NCBI GenBank assembly: GCA_031316155.1
Contig: JALDRB010000001.1
Coordinates: 62,001 to 126,000, forward strand
Origin: Candidatus Scalindua sp.
GTDB taxonomy: Bacteria > Planctomycetota > Brocadiia > Brocadiales > Scalinduaceae
Direction: 5' to 3'
Length of the DNA: 64,000 nt
Positions 46,790 to 56,989 of the stretch are shown here, in pieces. The first letter of the stretch is position 1; every line of letters starts with the position of its first letter. The notes beneath the pieces are model-generated. The model was given only the letters and a program-made list of their open reading frames with translations, was not told where the DNA came from and searched no databases. The position numbers and the translations under genes are program-made.

Positions 46790-47290
46790 ATGAAGAAAGA
46801 ATTCGGAGAAAAATACGAGTCAATTACGGATGTTAGTTTTACCGCCAAATACCGGGCAAGTTGTTTCTGCAATGCAGTAGGATACGAAGTACGCTCTGAT
46901 CCCGTTGATGCAAAAATATGTCATTGCTTTGGATGCCAGAAATTACATGGCGCTCCCATGCAGTGGGCAGCGATTTTCCATAAACACGACATCAGAATTG
47001 CAAAAGGGATAGAGCAGCTGCACTTTTATAACAGTGAGCTCAACAAACATGAAAGGATCCTGCCCTGTAAAGTGAGCTGTGCAGAGTGCCGCACGCTCAT
47101 TGCGGATGAGGGACGCACTATGTGGCTTGCGTTTCCATCCCTCTTCGATTTTGGAGGTACGTCAAAAGTCCCGGAGAAATTCAAACCTACGTGTCATATT
47201 TTCTATAGCATGCATATTATCGACATCGATGATGATTTGCCTAAGTGGTCGGGGCACAAAAACAAATCACAAGAATTGTGGAGCAAATAA
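46790..47290 (+). CDS. GFA-family (CENP-V/GFA domain) protein, intact copy
   Basis: A protein of 166 residues with a Mss4-like zinc fold. It has Cys25 and Cys27 in ASCFCNAVGYEV, Cys44, Cys46 and Cys49 in ICHCFGCQKLHG, and a later pair in KVSCAECRTLI. The family name comes from a formaldehyde-activating enzyme acting on S-hydroxymethylglutathione, but most members have no known reaction and no such pathway is visible here. The start at 46790 was chosen to match the duplicate; an in-frame start four codons upstream lacks support. The DinB-like gene begins 2 bases after its stop. Confidence 0.88.
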   Translation: MKKEFGEKYESITDVSFTAKYRASCFCNAVGYEVRSDPVDAKICHCFGCQKLHGAPMQWAAIFHKHDIRIAKGIEQLHFYNSELNKHERILPCKVSCAECRTLIADEGRTMWLAFPSLFDFGGTSKVPEKFKPTCHIFYSMHIIDIDDDLPKWSGHKNKSQELWSK

Positions 47291-47292
47291 CC

Positions 47293-47760
47293 ATGAATAA
47301 TAAGGCGTTACGAAAGGAGTTAATTGGATTATTAAAAGGTGGCCAGGCACATTCCACTCTGGAAGAAGTACTGAAAGAGCTTACACCTGAACTTTGTAAT
47401 AAGCATCCTCAAAAAGGAATACGTTCAGTATACGAAGAGCTCGAACATATGCGTCTTGCCCAGGAAGATATTTTAAGATACACACTGGATCCTTCATGGG
47501 AATCTCCTGAATGGCCGGATGAATTCTGGCCATCGGACAGTGATGAAATGACTGAGGAAATCCTGGAAAGTGCTGTTTCCGGATTCTTCAGTGATCTGGA
47601 TGAATTGATTGCTCTGGTAAAAAATCCTGAGTTTGACTTAATGTCTCAAATCCCTCATGGAGAAGGCCACACGTATCTGAGAGAAATACTGCTTGTTGCA
47701 GATCATAACGCTTACCATCTGGGAAAAATCGTGCGGACGTTAACACAGCTGGGTGAATGA
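47293..47760 (+). CDS. DinB-like (DfsB family) four-helix protein
   Basis: A protein of 155 residues with the DinB/YfiT four-helix layout: an N-terminal helix (LRKELIGLLKGGQAHSTLEE), a central YEELEHMRLAQEDILRY with a ligand His, and the C-terminal VADHNAYHLGKIVRTL with the HxxxH-type pair. Metal-dependent thiol transferases and many proteins of unknown function share this fold. The ATG 47293 lies 2 bases after the GFA-family gene, so the two are probably translated together. Confidence 0.85.
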   Translation: MNNKALRKELIGLLKGGQAHSTLEEVLKELTPELCNKHPQKGIRSVYEELEHMRLAQEDILRYTLDPSWESPEWPDEFWPSDSDEMTEEILESAVSGFFSDLDELIALVKNPEFDLMSQIPHGEGHTYLREILLVADHNAYHLGKIVRTLTQLGE

Positions 47761-48070
47761 CAGAAACTATTTAAATCTAAAATTGGAAGATTCGTGATCA
47801 AAAAATGTAGAGGCTGTTTCCCAAACGAGCCCTACAATTTATGATTCGTTTATCATAAATGTATCGTATTAATATTGATCAAGAATCGCTCAATATAGAT
47901 CAAATCTTTCAACATGTCTTATTATGTCTGATATGCGGTTTCTCTATATGGCATCTGTTCCTATCTGTTTACCATTTATTAAAACATGGAGAACGCTATA
48001 TCTGTCAACGACCGGGCATAATCAGAGAGGTTGTCTGACATATAAGAAAAAGCCCGGGTCAAGTCTATAA
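47761..48070 (+). other. Non-coding gap after the DinB-like gene
   Basis: An AT-rich gap of 310 bases between convergent genes. No gene, and no clear terminator, is seen. Confidence 0.4.
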
Positions 48071-48304
48071 CTAGAAATCAATCTTAAGGGTAGGATGTGC
48101 GCCATCAATTATCTGTTTGCCTAGATTTGTTGAATAATCATCTGCCTCTTCTTTTGTTTTAAAAGTGTCTTTATAGTAAAATGGTTTTATTTTATATTCA
48201 TCGGAACTGATCTTGCTAATATGAAGAGAAGTCATCCATTCATCACTGCAAGATGATTTTGATGTTGAAAGATCCAGATCGTAACCTTTATATTGTATAG
48301 ACAT
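48071..48304 (-). CDS. Small protein of unknown function (77 residues)
   Basis: Not recognised as a named family. MSIQYKGYDLDLSTSKSSCS then EWMTSLHISKISSDEYKIKP looks like a small beta-rich domain, and TFKTKEEADDYSTNLGKQII is a helix often seen at the end of short uncharacterised bacterial proteins. AAGGGG lies upstream of the ATG at 48304. Probably a real gene. Confidence 0.55.
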   Translation of the reverse strand: MSIQYKGYDLDLSTSKSSCSDEWMTSLHISKISSDEYKIKPFYYKDTFKTKEEADDYSTNLGKQIIDGAHPTLKIDF

Positions 48305-48759
48305 AATTATCCCCTTTAATAAATTTAATAAAAGTGTAACAATTAATGAATCCTACCCTATATAATAGTTATGTCAATTAAAAACGCAAATAATAGCAGT
48401 GAATAGTGAAGGATGAACAGGTATCGATTCTTAATATTTTTGTTTCATTGTTTTTAGTTTAGTATACCTCTGTTTAACCTTTTTTCTGCAGCTTTTTTAA
48501 TAATTTGGCATTTAATTACAGGACAGATATGTCCGAATGAATCCCTTCGTCAGCCCAACAAGGAAGTTCTGACTGGGACGGGGTGTAAATAACGACCTAA
48601 TGACAAATAGCCTGCCGGTAAAACCTCCGTCTCTCTTTTTAACTTCAGATATTTATATTGAATATATATAATATCTATTCAGGCGTAGTAATCTTGTCAT
48701 TTAGATTCGACATCCAAACATCCCAACATCTGTTATTTCGGGTCATCGTAGGAGAAAAA
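48305..48759 (+). other. Non-coding gap with no recognised structure
   Basis: AT-rich sequence of 455 bases without gene or clear repeat. AGGAG at 48750-48754 is the ribosome binding site of the following broken gene. Confidence 0.4.
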
Positions 48760-49936
48760 ATGAAACAAAACCCGTCGTTTTCCATGGCCGTTGAAATAAT
48801 GACTGAATTTGCCAGTTTGACCGGACTGACGCAGGTCGTGAAGGCTCAACGGCGCTACCTGTGGACAGACGCTTTTGCCGTATGCAACTTCCTGGGGCTC
48901 TATCGCCAGACGGGTGATGATAAATACAAAGCTCTAGCATTGCTGCTGGTAGATCAGGTACATAACATACTTGGTCGTCATCGCGAGGACGACTCAAGAA
49001 CAGGGTGGATCAGCGGCCTCGATGAAGAGGAGGGACTGCTGCATCCAACGAAGGGTGGCTTGAGGATCGGCAAGAAAATGAACGAACGGGGCCTTTCTGA
49101 TCGCTTTGACGAAAGAGTGGAATGGGATAGTGACGGACAGTACTACCATTATCTGACGAAATGGATGCATACACTCAATCGTGTAAGCCGAATCACCGGA
49201 GACACAACTTATAATACATGGGCTTTAGAGCTTGCGAAAACTGTTCATGCCGGATTTGTCCATGCTCCGTTATACGGCCTCCAGAAAAGCATATACTGGT
49301 AAATGAGCATAGATCTCTTCAGTCCGCTCGTGCCATCCATGGGACATCATGATCCTCTCGACGGATTCATTACCTACAATCAACTTCAACTGTATGCATC
49401 TGACAATTCTGAAAAAAACAGAAGGGCTGGACCTCAGCAATGAGATTACCGTTTTAAACACTATTTGCAAAGGAAAAAACTGGGTAACCGAAGATCCGCT
49501 CGGCATCGGCGGCCTTTTATGTGAAGCCTGCAGAGTAACGCAAATGATTATCAGTGAAAATTTTGAGCAATCTGAACTGTTGGAAACTTTGTTGGATTCT
49601 TCCCTGGAAGGTCTTGAATCATATTCGAGAATGAATTCCTTGAAACTTCCTATTGAGAACCGTCTTGCATTTCGGGAACTCGGACTCTCCATCGGAATGC
49701 GTGCAGTTGAAGAGGTGAGAAAATTGATTGAGAAAAAACCTGACCTGTTCAAAAAAAGAGATCACGTATACAAGCTCCTTGAGTTCCTGAAACCGTACAC
49801 CCCCTTAATCGAAACAATCGAGAACTGCTGGCTTGAACGCTCCAGCAGAGAAGCAAGAAGCTGGACAGATCATTGTGACATCAACATGGTAATGCTGGCT
49901 ACCAGCCTGGCTCCTGATGGATTTCTGATACTCTGA
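48760..49936 (+). pseudogene. Six-hairpin-like protein of unknown function, broken by a stop and a frameshift
   Basis: It starts MKQNPSFSMAVEIMTEFASL behind AGGAG. Repeated helix pairs such as WTDAFAVCNFLGLYRQTGDD and LNRVSRITGDTTYNTWALEL suggest an alpha/alpha toroid as in glycosidase-like proteins. The frame stops at TAA 49300-49302 (YW, stop, MSIDLFSPLVPSMGHHDPLD). It goes on in the same frame, then loses frame in a run of seven A at 49412-49418 and continues EGLDLSNEITVLNTICKGKN and onward to 49936. Reconstructed length is about 390 residues. No catalytic residues can be named. Confidence 0.65.
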
Positions 49937-50029
49937 ATGAGTTAAGTACGGCCAGTAATTTTTCCTCAGTTTTTATATCCCCCTAATTGGTACTACGAAC
50001 AAATAATTTAGAATTTTTTTTATTATGCC

Positions 50030-50193
50030 GCGTTGTCCGGTTAGATTTTTGCTTTCACCGCTTTTGTCGTACCCGAAAGCTTTTATCGGGTATCCATAGG
50101 CTCGAGTTCATACTAGATTCCCGCTAAAAACATGCGGGAATGACAGCTTAGGAACCAATAAGCGAAACGTGCAAAAACCTAACCGGACAACGC
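50030..50193. repeat. Composite inverted-repeat element enclosing REP units, copy B
   Basis: The 23-base arms (50030-50052 and 50171-50193) are inverted with one mismatch and share GTTGTCCGGT with the element at 18914. The interior holds ACCCGAAAGC...CGGGTATCC and a standard REP unit GATTCCCGCTAAAAACATGC followed by GGGAATGACAG. It fills most of the 334-base gap before uvrA, where no gene is seen. Confidence 0.78.
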
Positions 50194-50270
50194 TGATTAT
50201 TATGGTTTCGTCAAAATTATCATGAAAAATTTTTAATGCCCGCGTACTCATAAATGTTCCTGCAATACAT

Positions 50271-52847
50271 TTATTTCTCCAGAGACAACTCCCTTTTCAA
50301 ATACATTCCCGTATACGATCTTTCACTCGCAGCAACTTCTTCCGGGGTACCACATGCTACAATCTCCCCTCCTCTCTCTCCCCCTTCTGGCCCCATGTCA
50401 ATTATGTAGTCGGCCGTCTTGATAACATCAAGATTATGCTCAATAACGATAACCGTATTCCCCTTTTCAGTTAGCCTGTGAAGTATCTTTAAGAGATTGT
50501 GTATGTCTGCAAAGTGCAGTCCCGTGGTCGGTTCGTCCAGAATGTAAAGCGTCTTACCGGTACTCTGTTTTGCAAGCTCAGTAGAGAGTTTCACCCTCTG
50601 CGCCTCACCCCCGGAAATGGTAGTGCTGGACTGCCCAAGCGTTATGTATCCCAACCCCACCTCGCGCAGTGTCCTCAGTATGCGTTCTATACTCTGGATG
50701 TTCCTGAAGAAATCATATGCTTCGTCCACACTCAGGTCCAGGATATCGGAAATACTTTTCCCTTTATACGTAATTTCTAGCGTTTCAGAATTGTATCTCT
50801 TGCCTCTGCATTGCTCACAATCAATAAACACATCCGGCAAAAAGTGCATAGACACTCTCTTTGTTCCCTGTCCACCGCAATGTTCACACCTGCCGCCTTT
50901 CACATTAAAACTGTAACGGGCCGGTTTATACCCACGCATCTTCGATTCCTTTGTCTGGGCAAGGATCTTTCTGATATGATTAAAAAGATTTGTGTATGTT
51001 GCTGGGTTAGATCGTGGAGTGCGTCCAATCGGTGATTGATCTATGTCGATAACCTTGTCGATCTTTTCTATGCCGATTATTTTGTCAAATTTGCCGGCCT
51101 TAAGGCGACTGTGATAGAGCTCTTTCATTAACGACTTGTAGAGAATATCATTAATCAGGGTACTCTTGCCTGAACCGGAGACTCCTGTTATGCAGCAAAA
51201 CACCTTTAACGGAATCCTGACATCAATTGATTTCAGATTGTTTTCCCGTGCCTCTTTGATCACGATCGAGTTATTCAGGTCCACGGTTTTTCGAAACGAG
51301 GGGATTTCTATCCTGAGTTCATGAGTAAGGTATTGTGAGGTTAATGAGCTCTTAACGGAAACAATCTCATTCACCGTACCCTCCGCAACAACCTCACCTC
51401 CGTGTTTACCTGCACCGGGCCCCAGATCAATCACATAATCGGCACTGCGAATAGTTGTTTCATCATGTTCAACGATAATTACGGTATTCCCTAAATCCTT
51501 CATTCTTTTTAAGGTATGAATCAGTTTGTCATTGTCTCTCTGGTGTAAGCCGATCGTAGGCTCATCCAAAACGTAGCATGCTCCGGTTAATCCGGTTCCA
51601 ACCTGGGTAGACAACCTGATCCTCTGTGCCTCTCCCCCGGAAAGCGTATGGCTCTTTCTTTCTAGGGTTAAGTAGTATAGTCCGATATCAAGCATAAAGC
51701 TTAAACGCACCAGGATCTCTTTGATAATACCTTTTGCGATAGTGTCTCTCTCGCCTCCAAATCGAACGGATTGAAAAAAGGCAAATACCTTTTCTATCGT
51801 CATAGCAGTAACTTCATGAATTGATTTACCTTTGATCTTTACGGCCAGGGCCTCAGGTTTTAACCGTGCACCGTTACATGCTTCACAGATATGGTAATCC
51901 ATAAACTCGTAGTCCGGGCAATAGAGATCCGGATCATCCTCCAATATCATGCCAAGCCCGTCACACTCCTGACACGCACCGTATGGGCTGTTAAATGAAA
52001 ACATTCGAGGAGCGAGTTCTTCGTATCCCATTCCGCATTGCGGGCAGGAATACCGTTCACTGAAAACAATGTCATCCCATTTCTTACCCATTTCCTGGGA
52101 AACAATTACTATTCCCTCTCCCAATTCCAAAGCCGTAGTAATGGAATCATAAAGCCTTTTGCGCATGTCTTCCTTGACGACTAAACGGTCAACGACGATG
52201 TCTATATTGTGTATTTTATACCGGCTGAGTTTGGTTTCAGTATTTACGTCAGAAATGATCCCGTCGACTCGAGTACGGATAAACCCTTTGCGTCTTATCG
52301 TCTGAAAGACCTCTTTGTGCTCTCCCTTCTTCCCCTTGATAATGGGTGCAAGAACAATGATCTTTGTGCCCTCAGAGATAAGGCTCACCCTGTGCAAAAT
52401 CTGATCTACGGTCTGCCTGGTAATGGCTATTCCGCAGTTGAAGCAGAAGGGAGTCCCGACCTTCGCAAAAAGGAGACGCAAGTAATCGTATATCTCAGTT
52501 GTCGTAGCTACTGTGGAACGTGGTCCTGAATGGCTTGTGCGTTGCTCAATGGCAATAGTCGGGGGGAGACCTTCGATTATGTCAACATCGGGTTTTTGCA
52601 TTTGATCAAGAAACTGCCTGGCATACGAGGAGAGACTTTCTATATAACGCCTCTGTCCTTCAGCATAAATAGTATCAAATGCCAACGAGGATTTTCCTGA
52701 ACCGCTGACACCCGTAATAACCACAAGGCTATCTCTTGGCATGTTGATGTTGATACTCTTGAGGTTATGTTGCCTTGCGCCTCTTATTGAAATGGTATTA
52801 TCAATATCTGATTTGTTAATCTTATTTTTTATTTTTTTCGCCGGCAT
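50271..52847 (-). CDS. uvrA: Excinuclease ABC subunit A, shortened form
   Basis: DNA-damage recognition ATPase of nucleotide excision repair. Both ABC modules are present: Walker [20 protein letters not shown] near the N-terminus and [15 protein letters not shown] near the middle, signatures [14 protein letters not shown] and [14 protein letters not shown], and Walker [13 protein letters not shown] and [12 protein letters not shown]. Zinc motifs appear as [16 protein letters not shown] and CEHCGGQG. At 858 residues it is about 80-90 shorter than the usual 940. The missing part lies between [13 protein letters not shown] and [15 protein letters not shown], where other UvrAs have a longer linker. 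The start at 52847 (MPAKKIKNK) has an alternative 16 codons upstream. It overlaps pepA by 26 bases. Confidence 0.95.
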   Translation of the reverse strand: MPAKKIKNKINKSDIDNTISIRGARQHNLKSININMPRDSLVVITGVSGSGKSSLAFDTIYAEGQRRYIESLSSYARQFLDQMQKPDVDIIEGLPPTIAIEQRTSHSGPRSTVATTTEIYDYLRLLFAKVGTPFCFNCGIAITRQTVDQILHRVSLISEGTKIIVLAPIIKGKKGEHKEVFQTIRRKGFIRTRVDGIISDVNTETKLSRYKIHNIDIVVDRLVVKEDMRKRLYDSITTALELGEGIVIVSQEMGKKWDDIVFSERYSCPQCGMGYEELAPRMFSFNSPYGACQECDGLGMILEDDPDLYCPDYEFMDYHICEACNGARLKPEALAVKIKGKSIHEVTAMTIEKVFAFFQSVRFGGERDTIAKGIIKEILVRLSFMLDIGLYYLTLERKSHTLSGGEAQRIRLSTQVGTGLTGACYVLDEPTIGLHQRDNDKLIHTLKRMKDLGNTVIIVEHDETTIRSADYVIDLGPGAGKHGGEVVAEGTVNEIVSVKSSLTSQYLTHELRIEIPSFRKTVDLNNSIVIKEARENNLKSIDVRIPLKVFCCITGVSGSGKSTLINDILYKSLMKELYHSRLKAGKFDKIIGIEKIDKVIDIDQSPIGRTPRSNPATYTNLFNHIRKILAQTKESKMRGYKPARYSFNVKGGRCEHCGGQGTKRVSMHFLPDVFIDCEQCRGKRYNSETLEITYKGKSISDILDLSVDEAYDFFRNIQSIERILRTLREVGLGYITLGQSSTTISGGEAQRVKLSTELAKQSTGKTLYILDEPTTGLHFADIHNLLKILHRLTEKGNTVIVIEHNLDVIKTADYIIDMGPEGGERGGEIVACGTPEEVAASERSYTGMYLKRELSLEK

Positions 52848-54354
52848 CAGATAACGTTTTCCAGTTCTGTAATAATTGTATGAGAAGTCGCACACCTACT
52901 CCCGTTGCGCCTCGTCGTATATAGGGGGTATCCTTCTCTGCGTAAAAAGTTCCGGCAATATCAAGGTGTACCCATGGAAAATCTTCTACGAACTTCTGCA
53001 AAAAACATGCTGCCGTAATAGATCCGGCGAATCGACCGCCAACATTCTTGATATCGGCAATACAGCTCTTGATTAATTCATGATACTCTTCCCAGATAGG
53101 CAGTTCCCACACCCGTTCGTAACAAGTTTCACTTGCTTTTCTTATCCGTTCCTTCAGGACATCATTGTTACCAAACATTCCGGACGCAAAAGTTCCGAGG
53201 GCAACAACACAGGAGCCCGTTAACGTGGCAATATCGATTACGGCATCAGGCTTGTATTTCTTCGCGTAACTGAGGGCATCAGCCAGAATCAAGCGCCCCT
53301 CGGCATCCGTATTGATAACCTCAACGGTTTTTCCTGAAAGACATTTTATGATATCACCCGGTTTCAAAGCGGCATCATTGAGCATATTTTCTGTGCATGG
53401 TATCAGTCCAACAATATTTACTGATGGCTTAAGATGAGATATCGCCATAAAGGTACCAAGGATTGCCGCTCCCCCTGACATATCCCCCTTCATCAAATCC
53501 ATGTCTTTACCCGGCTTCAGACAGATACCACCGGAATCAAAGGTCACGCCTTTACCGATAATGGCCACGGTATCACTTCCCTTTTTAGATGTTTTGTACT
53601 CAAGAATAATAAATTTTGGCTCTTCCAAGCTACCTCTTGAGACGCTCAAGATACCTCCCATGCCAATTCTTTTTAAATCGGGTTTTGATAAAATAGTGCA
53701 TTTGATATCTGATTTTTTTGCTATCTCTCTGGCTTTATTTGCCAGGAAGGTTGGCGTTGCGTCGCTTCCGGACATATTTACGATATCACGAGTAAAACAG
53801 ACAGCTTCAGCAATTGTTTGAGCACTTTTTGCTGTCGTCTTGACCTTGCCAAGGATGGTTTTATCTGCTATGAGCAGGGAAAAACTTTGTACGTCAGATT
53901 TTTCCTCTTTCTTTAAATTCTTGTATATCGTAAAATTATAAAGGGATAACAAAACTCCCTCTACAATTGAACGAACGGTATCTTCCATTGATACATCACT
54001 ATATGTACCCGGAAAAATAGAAAAACTGCAGAGTTGTTTTGATTGTATTACCCTGCTTGCGGTACCATATGCCTGCCGTATTTTGTCTAAAGTAAATGAT
54101 TCCGATTTACCCAGGCCGACCAATAGTATCCTTTTTGGAGAAATTTTGTGGTAGGTTGGAATCAACATAGTTTCATTTAACTTTCCACGGAAGTCTCTGT
54201 TGTTAAGCAGGTGAGATATCAATTCACCTGTAGCCTTGTTACAGGCTGTTAATTCGACAGGGATCTTTTTTGTGTCCTCAAAAAGACCTAACATCAGAAC
54301 CTCTGTTGATTCCATTTCCGGTTTGCAAAATTTCGTTACTATTTTTATCTTCAT
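52822..54354 (-). CDS. pepA: Leucyl aminopeptidase (M17)
   Basis: Two-metal exopeptidase that removes N-terminal residues from peptides, 510 residues, normal for the family. The catalytic C-terminal domain has [34 protein letters not shown] and the M17 signature [14 protein letters not shown], with the metal-binding Lys, Asp and Glu. The N-terminal 170 residues form the regulatory macro-like domain. GAGGAG lies just before the ATG at 54354. It is the first gene of a pepA-uvrA pair read leftwards, divergent from the PPIase gene. Confidence 0.95.
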   Translation of the reverse strand: MKIKIVTKFCKPEMESTEVLMLGLFEDTKKIPVELTACNKATGELISHLLNNRDFRGKLNETMLIPTYHKISPKRILLVGLGKSESFTLDKIRQAYGTASRVIQSKQLCSFSIFPGTYSDVSMEDTVRSIVEGVLLSLYNFTIYKNLKKEEKSDVQSFSLLIADKTILGKVKTTAKSAQTIAEAVCFTRDIVNMSGSDATPTFLANKAREIAKKSDIKCTILSKPDLKRIGMGGILSVSRGSLEEPKFIILEYKTSKKGSDTVAIIGKGVTFDSGGICLKPGKDMDLMKGDMSGGAAILGTFMAISHLKPSVNIVGLIPCTENMLNDAALKPGDIIKCLSGKTVEVINTDAEGRLILADALSYAKKYKPDAVIDIATLTGSCVVALGTFASGMFGNNDVLKERIRKASETCYERVWELPIWEEYHELIKSCIADIKNVGGRFAGSITAACFLQKFVEDFPWVHLDIAGTFYAEKDTPYIRRGATGVGVRLLIQLLQNWKTLSDAGEKNKK

Positions 54355-54570
54355 AACTCCTCTTCCCTTAATAAATAAAAAGTCTTAATCAGGCTATGGC
54401 TAACAGTTTTACGTCATTTGCTTACGTAATATACTATAAACTGTTTAAGAATTCTACTATTCTCATTTTCATTGTTTCTTTTTGTTTTGACAATCTCAAT
54501 TATTGCATTACAATAAAAAGTTTACGTATTTATTTTTTTAAATTAACTAATTGAGGAATATAGAGATACC

Positions 54571-55920
54571 ATGAAAACAAAAATTATTATTACACTAATT
54601 TCCTTCAGCTTTCTGCTGCCACTGATAACCGGATGCGGGAAAAGTGATGACAAAGGAGGTCATGCCAATCAGTCAGGTCCAGGTAAAATGGATTTTGAAC
54701 AGCAGGCACTGAAAATGGAGGCAGAGGATCTTGCGAAGTTAAACAAGAGTAAAGATCCTCATTTAGATGCGTATTCCAAATCCGAAGGAAAGTATGACCT
54801 TGCCAAAATCCATGAAGGGTTAGATATGAAACATGATCCTAACGAAGTTATAGCAGTAGTGAATGGAGAAAACATTCTTCGCCTTGAGCTTGACAGAATA
54901 GTTGATAAGGTAAGGGATAAAGTCAGCAAATCAAGATTGAATCTTATCGAAAATCAGATTTTAAAAGACTTAATCACCCAGGTATTACTGAAACAATTTA
55001 TCAAGAAGGAAGGCATTACGGTAGATCCGGCTCGAGTTGAGGAAGAAATAAACATATACCGGGAAAATCTAAAGAAAAATCCTGAAACAAAGGATAAGAC
55101 TCTTGAGACAGTATTGGAAGAAGAGGGCGGAAGCATTGAAGAGCTAAGGATTGCACTGGATATATCCTTCTCTATAGATGATTATTTGAATAAAACAGTT
55201 GCCGAAGATGAGTTAAAAAAGTTCTTTAATGATAATCTCAGTGACTTCCGCGGAGAAACGGTAACGGTAAGTCATATCTTTTTAGATACAAGAAGCTTAA
55301 AAGATGAAGACAAGTTAAATGAAATAAAAGAGAAGATAAATAATATCAAGGAAGAGCTAGACAAAGGTTCAGATTTTGTTGAACTCGTAGAAAAATACTC
55401 CGAGTGTCCCTCCGCAAAAAACAGTGGTCAATTGGGGACTATTACCAGAAAAGAGATGGTAAAAACATTTACTGATGTTGCTTTTGCTATGGACGTTAAC
55501 ACCATAAGCGAACCCGTAAAAACTGAATACGGTTATCACATTTTAAAGGTTACCGACAAACAGGAAGGGAAAGATGTTACCTTTGAAGAAGTACGTGATA
55601 AAGTAAAAACGACACTCTATAACAGCAAAACTATCGAATTGATAGGAAATCTAACAAAAAATGCCAATACAGAGATTTTGATGAAACCCTCACCACAAGT
55701 ATCAGGCGCACACGGAGGAGCTTCGACCCATGGTGGAATGCAGGAAGGCGCATCTCCCCACGGTGGCATGTCTCCTCATGGAGGAATGCATAGTGTTGCA
55801 CCATCAGAGTCTTCTGCTCACGGTGGAAGCTTAGACACTGCCCACCAAGGCTTAGAACTTAAAGATATCCGGAAATCAAAAGAGGAAAGTATAGAAGAAT
55901 CATTTAGCCTTACACACTAA
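54571..55920 (+). CDS. Lipoprotein peptidyl-prolyl isomerase (SurA/PrsA-like) with His/Gly-rich tail
   Basis: A protein of 449 residues. It has a lipoprotein signal peptide with lipobox LITGC (Cys about 22), so it is attached to a membrane outside the cytoplasm. A SurA-type N-terminal chaperone domain (VIAVVNGENILRLELDRIVD) leads into a parvulin domain at about 225-325 (VTVSHIFLDTRS, SECPSAKNSGQLGTI, VKTEYGYHILKV). The function is likely folding of exported proteins. The last 80 residues hold six or seven repeats built on HGG (THGGMQ, PHGGMS, PHGGMH, AHGGSL), an extension not usual in SurA or PrsA and able to bind metal such as Ni or Cu. A long hairpin follows downstream. Confidence 0.88.
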   Translation: MKTKIIITLISFSFLLPLITGCGKSDDKGGHANQSGPGKMDFEQQALKMEAEDLAKLNKSKDPHLDAYSKSEGKYDLAKIHEGLDMKHDPNEVIAVVNGENILRLELDRIVDKVRDKVSKSRLNLIENQILKDLITQVLLKQFIKKEGITVDPARVEEEINIYRENLKKNPETKDKTLETVLEEEGGSIEELRIALDISFSIDDYLNKTVAEDELKKFFNDNLSDFRGETVTVSHIFLDTRSLKDEDKLNEIKEKINNIKEELDKGSDFVELVEKYSECPSAKNSGQLGTITRKEMVKTFTDVAFAMDVNTISEPVKTEYGYHILKVTDKQEGKDVTFEEVRDKVKTTLYNSKTIELIGNLTKNANTEILMKPSPQVSGAHGGASTHGGMQEGASPHGGMSPHGGMHSVAPSESSAHGGSLDTAHQGLELKDIRKSKEESIEESFSLTH

Positions 55921-55944
55921 AACGGGAAAAACCTGCCTGGTTGT

Positions 55945-55968
55945 CCCTTACCCGTTTAGATGTAAGGG
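55945..55968 (+). terminator. Short hairpin after the PPIase gene
   Basis: The 7-bp stem CCCTTAC / GTAAGGG with a 10-base loop lies 24 bases after the stop codon. There is no T run; it may stabilise the 3' end. Confidence 0.35.
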
Positions 55969-56066
55969 TAAATTGTATGTATGGACAGGAAGAGGAAGAT
56001 CAAATGACCTCATTAGACTGCAGCTCCATTTTGTCAATCCAACCATCAGGGCATGAAACACAAAAA

Positions 56067-56101
56067 GAAATATATCGTTCAGAACCTGAACGATATATTT
56101 C
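56067..56101 (+). terminator. Long perfect hairpin between the PPIase and ccsA-like genes
   Basis: A perfect 16-bp stem (GAAATATATCGTTCAG and its complement) with a 3-base loop. On the minus strand it is followed by CTTTTTGTG, so it may act as a terminator in either direction. Such a long perfect stem could also be an RNA processing site. Confidence 0.5.
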
Positions 56102-56184
56102 TCAATAAGTAGATTTCACCTCCTGAAAACAGTGTAATTGCCACAAATCCATTTAACCCTTATATACGCAGTCAGATATGTACG

Positions 56185-56946
56185 ATGAATCCACAATTTC
56201 TTATTAAATTATCTGTTATCTTTTTTTGGTGTTCTCTCTTCATAGATACGTCTTACTGGATAATCGGGTTTCTGGGAAGAAAAGTGAGATTTTATGTCCT
56301 GCTCAGTGGCGTTGTCCTCCATATTTCTGCGATAACATTCAGAGGTCTGGCCATAGAATACTTTCCCCTCACAAACAAGTTCGAGTCGTTCAGCGGTTTT
56401 GCCCTTGCTACGTTTATTGTTCTGTTATGTAACTCCAAGATAGAGAGCTATGTCTACAGAATTTCTCTCTTTTGTGTTGGGTACTGCTTTTTGGTTGCTG
56501 CTTCCTTTTTTCCCAAAAACCTGACATACGCTCCACCGCTTATGCTCACAATCTGGTATATCCTTCACGTCCCTATATCATTTTTTTGTTACGCACTGTG
56601 GACGAGTTCTTCTGCAGCAGCGTTAGCCAAGTACTTCTCTGCCGGCAATCAGAGACGATTTGAACAAATAATAGATTTTGGATTCCAATATGGCTTTATA
56701 GCATTTTCCATATCAATGATATTTGGAGGCCTGTGGGGATTTGTCGCCTGGGGATCTTACTTTATGTGGGATCCAAAAGTTCTGTGGTCGGTAATTATAT
56801 GGTTCTTTTATGCAACATGTATCCATCTGGATTATTGGACTGAGGCAAAGAAATTCAAGACACCTTTGGCCTTGGTTGGATTTGTAATTCTACTCACCAC
56901 CTATGTTGGAACGAGTTTCTTTACACAGAGTTCTCACAGGTTTTGA
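56185..56946 (+). CDS. CcsA/ResC-like cytochrome c biogenesis protein
   Basis: Heme-handling membrane protein of system II cytochrome c maturation, 253 residues with about eight hydrophobic segments. The tryptophan-rich heme-binding motif is present in a variant form, FGGLWGFVAWGSYFMWDPKV, with WDPK kept and the following Glu replaced by Val. Histidines flank it (VVLHIS at about residue 45, ILHVPIS at about 130 and CIHLDYW after the motif). It is about 60-100 residues shorter than CcsA/CcsB of plastids. The ResB-like gene starts 43 bases downstream, completing the pair that delivers and ligates heme to apocytochrome c. Confidence 0.88.
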   Translation: MNPQFLIKLSVIFFWCSLFIDTSYWIIGFLGRKVRFYVLLSGVVLHISAITFRGLAIEYFPLTNKFESFSGFALATFIVLLCNSKIESYVYRISLFCVGYCFLVAASFFPKNLTYAPPLMLTIWYILHVPISFFCYALWTSSSAAALAKYFSAGNQRRFEQIIDFGFQYGFIAFSISMIFGGLWGFVAWGSYFMWDPKVLWSVIIWFFYATCIHLDYWTEAKKFKTPLALVGFVILLTTYVGTSFFTQSSHRF

Positions 56947-56989
56947 ACTGGACGACCTTCATTCAATCATACATACAATCTGGTAGAAT

